Assembly (NCBI GenBank): GCA_030740295.1
Contig: JASLXP010000486.1
Location: forward strand, 1 to 20,348
Length of the DNA stretch: 20,348 bases
Direction: 5' to 3'
DNA from: Planctomycetota bacterium
Lineage (GTDB): Bacteria; Planctomycetota; PUPC01; JACPCR01
The position numbers and the translations under genes were made by a program. The notes under the pieces were generated by a model. That model saw nothing but the letters and a program-made list of their open reading frames with translations. It did not search any database and was not told the DNA's origin. How positions within the stretch are numbered: position 1 is the first letter of the stretch; every line of letters starts with the position of its first letter. This document shows positions 14,497 to 20,348 of this stretch, piece by piece.

Positions 14497-14518
14497 CAAC
14501 TGCGCTTTTCGTCAGTTG
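14497..14518. terminator. Weak hairpin between convergent genes, possible terminator
   Basis: CAACTG (14497-14502) pairs with CAGTTG (14513-14518) across a 10-base loop containing TTTT. It lies in the 46-base gap between the DUF58 stop and the SelA-like stop, where a bidirectional terminator would be expected. The stem is short, not GC-rich, and lacks a following T-run, so the call is tentative. Confidence 0.2.
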
Positions 14519-14537
14519 AGGCTGTGCTTGATAAAGG

Positions 14538-15743
14538 CTAAGACGCCGCACATACCTGCTCCCGCACGGCCTCCCCAATCGCGGCTGCGCTTTCTGCATT
14601 TAAATGCAGAGGATTCACAGTCAGCTTGCCCTCACTCAGCGCCCCATGTCCCAGGTAGACCGGCGGTCTGCCATTCCTCAGGCCCAGGCAGATTTCCGTC
14701 GCACTCTTCCCCGCGGCCTTCTCATTAATGGCCACACTCAGCAGCGGCAGCCTCTCGCCATCCGGATCCTCCTTTATCGTGCACTCAACCGGGCACTCTT
14801 CCAGGGCGGTAGCGATCCCCTTCAACAGTGTCAGCGAACTTTCGTAATGAGTATCGTAGTCGCCATTCACAAACAGCCGCAGCGCGGTCAGCAGAGCCAC
14901 AATCTCTTCTTTTGAAACTTTGAACCCTCGTCCCATTCCATGGCGAGGAATGCCGGGCAGCTTTGATTTATCGATCAGATTTGCCGGCGGTTCCCACAGG
15001 TCCCAATGATCATCCATATCGAGCATCTGGAGCGCGGCCGCGCTGATGAGCTCGCGCTTGCCGCAGAGGATGCCCGTAGACTGCACGCCTCGGATGGCCT
15101 TGCCGCCGCTGAAACAGACAAGGTCGGCACCGGTGGCTGCGATAGATTTCAGATTAGATCTGGGCGGCAACTCCCCCGCCGCATCCACGAGCACGGGCAA
15201 ATCGCGCCGATGTGCCACTTCGACCACCTCGCGCAAGTCCGGGCGAGAATCAACGCCGTAAACGTAAAGTACGCCCGCAGTGTTTGGCCCGAACGCGGCT
15301 TGGTACTCCCACGCTTCCGTTCGGCGCACACCGGCATTAGAGACAATCTCATTCATGCCGACCTCAACGAGTCTTGCCCCGGCCGCGCGCACCGCGTGGT
15401 CGTATCCGTTGCGCTGTTCGCGAGCCATGACAAATTCGTTCTGTATGCCATCAGTTTGAGGCAGCCGTTCCATGCGCCCGAGATCGAGCCCGGTAAGGAT
15501 GGCCGCCGCGCCCAGTGTGAGCGATGCAGCAGCGCCTGCAGTGGCGAGGCCGGACTCAGTGCCTGTCATCTCTGAGATGATCTCGCAGGCCTTGCTCTGA
15601 AGATGGTCGAGTGGGACACATTCGCTGGCAGCTTCTGTGAATGCACTGAGAACTGCGTCGGGCATTGGCGCACCGCCGAGTCGCGTCACCGCACCCGAAG
15701 CGTTAATAATTGGGGTCAGTCCAAACTGTTCGTAAATGCTCAT
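14538..15743 (-). CDS. SelA-like PLP-dependent enzyme (D-glucosaminate-6-phosphate ammonia-lyase-type family)
   Basis: The 401-residue product is a fold-type I PLP enzyme of the SelA/DgaE/YhfS-like group. The opening IYEQFGLTPIINASGAVTRLGG is the typical N-terminus, followed by GTESGLATAGAAASLTLGAA (61-80), VLVDAAGELPP (184-194) with the Asp that contacts PLP (Asp187), and FSGGKAIRGVQSTG (211-224) with the Schiff-base Lys215. It is too short and lacks the context for a true selenocysteine synthase. Related enzymes deaminate sugar-derived amino acids such as D-glucosaminate-6-phosphate, or cleave hydroxy-amino acids. ATG 15743 is preceded by AAAGGAA about 11 bases upstream. No signal peptide is present, so it is cytoplasmic. 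It is divergent from the TIM-barrel gene at 15919, 175 bases away. The real substrate is unknown. Confidence 0.88.
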   Translation of the reverse strand: MSIYEQFGLTPIINASGAVTRLGGAPMPDAVLSAFTEAASECVPLDHLQSKACEIISEMTGTESGLATAGAAASLTLGAAAILTGLDLGRMERLPQTDGIQNEFVMAREQRNGYDHAVRAAGARLVEVGMNEIVSNAGVRRTEAWEYQAAFGPNTAGVLYVYGVDSRPDLREVVEVAHRRDLPVLVDAAGELPPRSNLKSIAATGADLVCFSGGKAIRGVQSTGILCGKRELISAAALQMLDMDDHWDLWEPPANLIDKSKLPGIPRHGMGRGFKVSKEEIVALLTALRLFVNGDYDTHYESSLTLLKGIATALEECPVECTIKEDPDGERLPLLSVAINEKAAGKSATEICLGLRNGRPPVYLGHGALSEGKLTVNPLHLNAESAAAIGEAVREQVCAAS

Positions 15744-15918
15744 CGGTTGGTGATTCCTTTTGCTGATAAAAAAGCCTTAGTGTTGCTGGTTCTAACCCAT
15801 CCATCTGAGAATGAGTAACAGTATTTCCCTGGCCTTCGTGATCGCTGGAACTCCAGGCCATTAATCCAGAGAATGCAAACAGACTGCAACAGCAACCATT
15901 CCCAAAGGAACACAAGCC

Positions 15919-16776
15919 ATGCCTACCCCCCAGAAACCGGAACAGATCGGAATCTGCAGTTGGTCCACGCACGCTCAAGGGCCGGACGAACTGATTGAGC
16001 GGCTGGAGCAGATCGGGCTCAAGAATGTTCAGCTCGGACTCAATGACCTGCTCGATGAAGACAGCCCGTGGCAGGACATCCAGGCCAAAATGTCCGCAAA
16101 GGGATTCAATATTGTCTCCGGCATGTTTGGGACGATTGGCGAAGACTATTCAACGATTGAAGCCATTCGCCGGACAGGCGGGGTCGTGCCCGACGAAACC
16201 TGGGAAGGCAACTGGCAGATCGTCCAGGGCGTGGCGAAAGTCGCTCACGACCTTGGCCTGGAGCTCGTCAGCACCCATGCCGGTTTTCTACCGCACGACG
16301 AGTCCGACCCGAACTTTCAAAAGCTCGTGGACCGCATCTCACAGATCGCAGTCGAGTTCTCTAAATTCGGACTTGCCCTGCTCTTCGAAACCGGACAGGA
16401 GACAGCCGGAACCCTCATCCATTTCATCAACGCTTTGCATGAGAACGGTTCGCCGAACGTTGGCGTCAATTTCGACCCGGCAAACATGATCCTTTACGAC
16501 ATGGGCGAGCCGGTTGAATCGCTGCGATCGCTCATGCCACACGTCCGCCAGATTCACATCAAGGACGGCATCCGTACTACCGTGAAGGGCGAATGGGGCG
16601 AGGAAGTTCCCATAGGTGACGGCGAGGTCGACTGGGCCGCATTCCTCGGCGTCCTCGCCGATCACGATTACACCGGCAACATGGTAATAGAACGCGAAGC
16701 CGGCGAAAACCGCGTCGGAGATGTTCGGACCGCCATCGCCCGAATTACGGAAGCGATGAAGACGAAGTCAGAGTAA
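15919..16776 (+). CDS. Cytoplasmic sugar phosphate isomerase/epimerase-like TIM-barrel protein
   Basis: The 285-residue product has the xylose-isomerase-like TIM-barrel fold and, unlike the copy at 6339-7271, no signal peptide. It starts with QIGICSWSTHAQGPDELI, followed by QLGLNDLL. Probable metal ligands are Glu157 (LLFETGQE), Asp186 (NFDPANM), His213 (QIHIKDG) and Glu258 or Glu260 (MVIERE), so the usual E-D-H-E set is intact. The segment STHAGFLPHDESDP (118-131) adds the His normally seen on strand four. AAGGA at 15905-15909, nine bases before ATG, supports the start. It is convergent with the LigC-like gene (40 bases between stops) and divergent from the SelA-like gene. Isomerisation or epimerisation of a keto sugar or sugar acid is the expected type of reaction. 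Confidence 0.92.
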   Translation: MPTPQKPEQIGICSWSTHAQGPDELIERLEQIGLKNVQLGLNDLLDEDSPWQDIQAKMSAKGFNIVSGMFGTIGEDYSTIEAIRRTGGVVPDETWEGNWQIVQGVAKVAHDLGLELVSTHAGFLPHDESDPNFQKLVDRISQIAVEFSKFGLALLFETGQETAGTLIHFINALHENGSPNVGVNFDPANMILYDMGEPVESLRSLMPHVRQIHIKDGIRTTVKGEWGEEVPIGDGEVDWAAFLGVLADHDYTGNMVIEREAGENRVGDVRTAIARITEAMKTKSE

Positions 16777-16816
16777 CGGCTTTCACCGGAGCCAGCCCAC
16801 ACTCCGACACCCCATC

Positions 16817-17749
16817 CTACCTTTTCTCATCAATGGATTTCTGAATCCGGTCCAAAACATCCATCACGTGCAATTGCGACTGCACGCTCGTCAACGGCTC
16901 GCGTCCCTCGCGAATGCTCTCGATAAACTCTTCATCCGCGCCGTTGAACGGCTCCGTCGCCACGGGATTGCCCTCATGATCGACGAGGCCGACCGGTTTC
17001 TCGATCAGATACGTTTCCTCCTCACCGATGAATCGATAGAAGCCGGTAATCGGGCCGTGGTTATTGAATGAGTTGGCCGAGCTCACGAGCACGTTGTCCT
17101 TGGATTGCATGCTGATGGTGATATCCATCGGCACGTCGAGCTTCGCGTGATTGGGTCCGGCTCGGCCCCATACATCCAGGGCAGGATCATCGAGCAGCCA
17201 GGTCACGAAAGCGATCATGTGGCATGCCTGATGCCAGAGGAGCTCGTCCGTCCAGGTGCGCGGCTTGCCGTGCATGTTGGTGTTGGTGCGACGGAAAAAA
17301 TAGGTCTGCTGAATCACGTGATGCAGATGCAGTTCCCCGGAATGAACCAATTGATAGACCTTCCGATGATTCGGGTTGTAGAGATAGGAGTGATTCACCA
17401 TACAGACCAGGCCAGACTCTTTGGCCACCTCGACCAGGTGTTCGGAATCTTCGAGGGTCAACGCCATCGGAATTTCTACAAGCACATGCTTCCCCATCTT
17501 GAGCGCGGTCTCGGCCTGCTGAGCATGCACCTGGTTTGGGGTCGCTAGCACGACAGCCTCGATGCCCGGCTGGCTTAGACACTCTTCGAGATCTGCCGAC
17601 AGGTGAGGGATGTTCCAATGGTCAGCGAATTCTTTCGCGTCCGCCTCGATGCCGAAAGCAAGGGATGCGATCTCGACTCCTTCGATCTCGTTGAGCGAAC
17701 GGGCGTGGCTTCCGCCCATCGCGCCTTCGCCGGCTAAACAGATTTTCAT
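16817..17749 (-). CDS. Gfo/Idh/MocA family dehydrogenase resembling LigC (CHMS dehydrogenase)
   Basis: The 310-residue product has the Rossmann loop GEGAMG (7-12) but VEIPM (91-95) in place of the family EKP motif, so the usual Lys is Ile. This VEIP variant and the long block TYFFRRTNTNMHGKPRTWTD (149-168) followed by ELLWHQACH match what I recall of LigC, the 4-carboxy-2-hydroxymuconate-6-semialdehyde dehydrogenase of the protocatechuate 4,5-cleavage pathway. SFNNHGPITGFYRFIG is another shared stretch. In the window no LigA/LigB dioxygenase, LigI lactonase or other aromatic gene occurs, so a related hemiacetal or lactol substrate is equally possible. There is no signal peptide. AAAGGAG (complement of 17757-17763) seven bases upstream makes ATG 17749 certain. 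It is divergent from the large secreted protein and convergent with the TIM-barrel gene. Confidence 0.87.
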   Translation of the reverse strand: MKICLAGEGAMGGSHARSLNEIEGVEIASLAFGIEADAKEFADHWNIPHLSADLEECLSQPGIEAVVLATPNQVHAQQAETALKMGKHVLVEIPMALTLEDSEHLVEVAKESGLVCMVNHSYLYNPNHRKVYQLVHSGELHLHHVIQQTYFFRRTNTNMHGKPRTWTDELLWHQACHMIAFVTWLLDDPALDVWGRAGPNHAKLDVPMDITISMQSKDNVLVSSANSFNNHGPITGFYRFIGEEETYLIEKPVGLVDHEGNPVATEPFNGADEEFIESIREGREPLTSVQSQLHVMDVLDRIQKSIDEKR

Positions 17750-17945
17750 TGGGTGCTCCTTTAAAATGGGTTGCCACTGGTTTGTCTGATTTATCTATCT
17801 ACATCCCCCCGCCTCCATTTGCCAACCACCTCACTGGCCACTCCGGCATCGGGCAATAAACTCCCTCCAACGTCGACTTCCCGGGCGGTTAACAGAATCC
17901 AAGTCGGCCGGCAAAATAATCAGTCTGCTCTGAGGAGACGTGTTC

Positions 17946-20348
17946 ATGAAAAGGTGCACCTGCATTCTTGCCATTCTACTTTTTGCGCATTCCCTCTCGG
18001 CGGAAGCGCCAAAGGCCACAAAGCCCCTCCAACTCAGAGGCGCGGACTTCGATAAGACAGCCAAGCCCGGTTTCGTCGGCGAATACTTCAAATGGGGCGG
18101 CCTGCGAAAACTGCCGAAGATTCCGGATAACAAGCAGCCCTTCTACGTCAGCGTCGATTCGAAGATCGATTTCAATGACGCCAAGGGCAACTTCAACAAC
18201 TCGAAGATGGCTGATGGGCTCCTGGTTCGCTGGACAGGCATCCTGCGCGTCAAAACCAGGGAAATGCTAGAGGAGTCACTGGATGCCATCGAAGAGGGTC
18301 TCGAGAAGGACGATGGCACAGCCGTCCCTGAAGCCATCAAGCCCAAATCCAACGACGAGCTCCGTGCAGGCAAGTTTCAGTTCATTCTGAATTCAGATGA
18401 CGGCTCTCGGCTCTGGATCAACGACAAGCTGGTGGTGAATCACGATGGCCTCCACGGCGCCACTGAAAAGTCCGGAGCGATTGAGCTGTTCGGCGGCGAT
18501 TACACGATCCGTGTCGAGTATTTTGAAAATGGTGGAGGCGCGGCCTGCCGTCTTCGGTGGCAGCCACCCGGCGGTAAAAAAGAAAACCTGCCGGCGAACG
18601 TAATGTTCCACAAGAGCGGGAGCGAAAAAATCGCATGGGATATGGACAAATGGAAGAAAGCCAAAGTGCGCAAACCCAGAGGCGGCGGCAACCGAAACGC
18701 GAAATACGTAAAGATGAATTATGGGCCGGTCCTGGCCACGACGTTCAAGGCGGATTGGCCCGCGGGGAACACCACGCTCAAGGGACTTGTCCTTCGCTTC
18801 AAAAGGGAACTGCCAAAGAAAGAGCCCGAGCAGCCTGAAGAGGATGTGCCGGCAGAAGGTGATGCCAAACCGGCAGAAGGTGAAGACAAGTCGGCAGAAG
18901 ATGAAGACAAACCGGAAGAAGCTGAAGCCAAACCGGAGGGAGGTGAAGCCGAACCGGAAGAAGCGGAATCCGCCCCGGAAATCCTGGAGGCAGGTATCTG
19001 TTTTGATACGGAGCTACTGCGGTACTCGGCCGCGTGGACGGGCGGCTGGATCACTTACACTGGAATTATCTTTAATGGTGCGCACGGCCCCAATCCCGGC
19101 GTCGGCGGCGATCTCAAAGTCGCCTCGCAGAATCTGCCTGGCTGGGACAAGGACGGCAAGCTCGAAGACCCGCGCGAGATTCCGCACGGCCCGCTCTCCC
19201 GGGATTACGCACGCTACAAGGGCGCCTACTACCACGGCGACAGGATCGTCATCTCTTACGTCGTCGGCGACACGCCGGTACTCGAGCTGCCGGGCATGGT
19301 GATGGCCGGTGAAGAGGTCGCGTTCACACGGGACATCCAATACGGGCCGTCTTCAAAAAAGCGCACCATGGTAGTCTGCGATGTTCCAGGCGCATCGGGA
19401 GGCATCGGCGAAGTCGGCCAGCCAACAGGCACAGCCAAAACCGGGCCAGCCAACCTGGTCGCCATGCTTGGCGCGGGCGCAAAGACACCGGACACGAATA
19501 CCGCTGCCGCTCTGATCGGAGCCCCCCAGGGAGCAACCTGGGAAATCACAGATCAAGGGCGTCTCCTGATCCACCTGCCTCCGATACCGAAGGCAACGAA
19601 TTTCAAACTCGTCACCTGGAGCGGAGAAAAAGACAAATCGGAACAGCTATCCGAAATCATCAAAGCCGCCGGCCAACCGGAAGACCTTGCCGCCTATATG
19701 AAAGGCGGCCCGCCGCGCTGGACGAAAACAGTCGAGACCAAAGGCACCCTCGGCGCCGGCGACGGCCCATACCTGGTCGATACCATCGAAGCGCCTTATA
19801 CCAATCCATACGATGCCTGGATTCGTTTCGGTGGATTCGATTTCTTCGAAGACGGCACCACTGCCGCGCTCTCGACGTGGAGCGGCGACGTCTGGGTCGT
19901 TTCAGGCGTAGACGATAAGCTCGAAAAGCTCACCTGGAAACGATTCGCCTCAGGGCTGTTTCATCCGCTCGGCCTCAAGATCGTCGACGGCGTCATTCAC
20001 ACCCTCGGCCGCGACCAGATCACAAAGCTGCACGATCTCAACAACGACGGCGAAGCAGACTTTTATGAATGTTTCAACAACGACGTGATGATCACCGACA
20101 ACTTCCATGAATTCGCATACTGCCTCGAGACGGATAAGGACGGCACGTTCTATTTCGCCAAAGGCGGCCCGGTCAGGCCCGGCGGCCGGGGATGGGGAAA
20201 ACTCGTGCCGCACCACGGATGCATCATGACTGTGCCGAAGGACGGCGGACAGCTCGAAGTCTTTTCCACCGGCTCACGGGCGCCCAACGGCATCGGGCTC
20301 GGACCAAACGGCGAGGTCACAGTAGGCGACAACGAAGGCACGTGGACA
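17946..20348 (+). CDS. Large secreted PA14 + DUF6797-type + beta-propeller protein, 3' end outside the window
   Basis: The reading frame is open for 801 codons to the right edge. Residues 1-20 are a Sec signal (MKRCTCILAILLFAHSLSAE). A PA14 domain follows (about 41-210: PGFVGEYFKW, then SDDGSRLWINDKLVVNHDG and GDYTIRVEYFENGGGAACRL), interrupted by a charged insert at about 105-138. A DUF6797-type region (about 255-520) shows TTLKGLVLRF, ICFDTELLRYSAAWTGGWI and NGAHGPNPG, and is split by a Glu/Pro-rich repeat at 299-347. From about 615 a glucose/sorbosone-dehydrogenase-like beta-propeller begins (PYDAWIRFGGFDFFEDGTTA, GLFHPLGLKI, TGSRAPNGIGLGPNGEVTVG). Proteins of this type in PVC bacteria are very long and often end in HEAT or cytochrome domains, which cannot be seen here. 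GAGGAG at 17932-17937, eight bases before ATG, is a strong ribosome site. It likely binds or oxidises carbohydrate outside the cell. Confidence 0.9.
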   Translation, partial: MKRCTCILAILLFAHSLSAEAPKATKPLQLRGADFDKTAKPGFVGEYFKWGGLRKLPKIPDNKQPFYVSVDSKIDFNDAKGNFNNSKMADGLLVRWTGILRVKTREMLEESLDAIEEGLEKDDGTAVPEAIKPKSNDELRAGKFQFILNSDDGSRLWINDKLVVNHDGLHGATEKSGAIELFGGDYTIRVEYFENGGGAACRLRWQPPGGKKENLPANVMFHKSGSEKIAWDMDKWKKAKVRKPRGGGNRNAKYVKMNYGPVLATTFKADWPAGNTTLKGLVLRFKRELPKKEPEQPEEDVPAEGDAKPAEGEDKSAEDEDKPEEAEAKPEGGEAEPEEAESAPEILEAGICFDTELLRYSAAWTGGWITYTGIIFNGAHGPNPGVGGDLKVASQNLPGWDKDGKLEDPREIPHGPLSRDYARYKGAYYHGDRIVISYVVGDTPVLELPGMVMAGEEVAFTRDIQYGPSSKKRTMVVCDVPGASGGIGEVGQPTGTAKTGPANLVAMLGAGAKTPDTNTAAALIGAPQGATWEITDQGRLLIHLPPIPKATNFKLVTWSGEKDKSEQLSEIIKAAGQPEDLAAYMKGGPPRWTKTVETKGTLGAGDGPYLVDTIEAPYTNPYDAWIRFGGFDFFEDGTTAALSTWSGDVWVVSGVDDKLEKLTWKRFASGLFHPLGLKIVDGVIHTLGRDQITKLHDLNNDGEADFYECFNNDVMITDNFHEFAYCLETDKDGTFYFAKGGPVRPGGRGWGKLVPHHGCIMTVPKDGGQLEVFSTGSRAPNGIGLGPNGEVTVGDNEGTWT
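18840..18986 (+). repeat. In-frame 21-bp tandem repeat (7-residue units), about seven copies
   Basis: Within the PA14/DUF6797 gene, consecutive 21-base units encode EDVPAEG, DAKPAEG, EDKSAED, EDKPEEA, EAKPEGG, EAEPEEA and a diverged seventh, ESAPEIL (residues 299-347). The consensus is roughly E-A-K-P-E-E-G. Units 3 to 6 share most bases, which points to slippage or recent duplication. The acidic, proline-rich insert interrupts the DUF6797-type region between two strands (LVLRFKRELPKK and EAGICFDTELLR), so it is probably a disordered surface loop. Confidence 0.85.

Noticed and set aside
17771..17799. TTGCCA with a TATC-rich box as a promoter for the large secreted protein
   Set aside because: The spacing and the -10 match are poor, and no other support exists.
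18721..19302. 193-codon plus-strand frame overlapping the PA14/DUF6797 gene
   Set aside because: It is a shifted reading of the repeat region giving Lys/Arg-rich sequence; the main frame is open for 801 codons with recognised domains.
1..20348. CRISPR array, tRNA, rRNA, insertion sequence, prophage or defence system
   Set aside because: No repeat-spacer pattern, cloverleaf, transposase, integrase or known defence gene was seen on either strand; the hairpin repeat at 2597-2792 is not a CRISPR because its units are inverted and have no spacers.

Overview
The window looks like chromosome of a member of the PVC superphylum, most likely Verrucomicrobiota, with Planctomycetota as the main alternative. 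The grounds are gene content: exported Gfo/Idh/MocA oxidoreductases and TIM-barrel isomerases with twin-arginine leaders, a DUF1080 protein, a sialate O-acetylesterase-like protein, a ThuA-like protein, a formylglycine-generating-enzyme-like protein, a QW-motif/MoxR/DUF58 operon and a very large PA14 + DUF6797-type protein. This assignment comes from family knowledge; no rRNA or tRNA gene is present to confirm it.

Layout. 1-201 is the 3' end of a gene entering from the left. It is followed by a gap that may hold a broken small secreted-protein gene on the minus strand. 432-2479 carries an enolase-superfamily dehydratase-like gene and an aldo/keto reductase. 2480-2825 is non-coding and holds a large inverted repeat built from two copies of a three-hairpin unit. 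7271 down to 2826 is a tight four-gene minus-strand operon: exported TIM-barrel isomerase, exported Gfo/Idh/MocA oxidoreductase, exported FGE-like protein and ApbE-like lipoprotein. Divergent from it is a DUF1080 gene (7437-8495), followed by sialate O-acetylesterase-like (8530-10065) and ThuA-like (10245-11297) genes on the minus strand. 11525-14491 is a plus-strand operon: QW-repeat protein, MoxR ATPase and DUF58 protein. 14538-17749 has a SelA-like PLP enzyme, a cytoplasmic TIM-barrel isomerase and a LigC-like Gfo/Idh/MocA dehydrogenase. From 17946 to the right edge runs the first 801 codons of a secreted PA14/DUF6797/beta-propeller protein.

How the genes may work together. From 2.8 to 11.3 kb almost every product carries an export signal. 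The families match those of carbohydrate breakdown through C3-oxidised (3-keto) sugars: a Gfo/Idh/MocA oxidoreductase, a TIM-barrel isomerase, a DUF1080 hydrolase and a ThuA-type protein, with an O-deacetylase to strip esters. I infer an extracytoplasmic 3-keto-glycoside pathway. A second, signal-less TIM-barrel plus Gfo pair lies at 15.9-17.7 kb, suggesting a separate cytoplasmic pathway for sugar acids or ring-cleavage products. The MoxR/DUF58 operon is a chaperone-type module that stops short of the membrane VWA genes often seen with it.

I found no CRISPR array, tRNA, rRNA, transposase, phage gene or recognisable defence system. The most unusual items are the inverted repeat with covarying stems, the broken Cys-rich small gene, the probable loss of a metal ligand in the enolase-superfamily protein, the catalytically degenerate FGE-like and QW-repeat proteins, and the LigC-like dehydrogenase outside any visible aromatic-degradation cluster.
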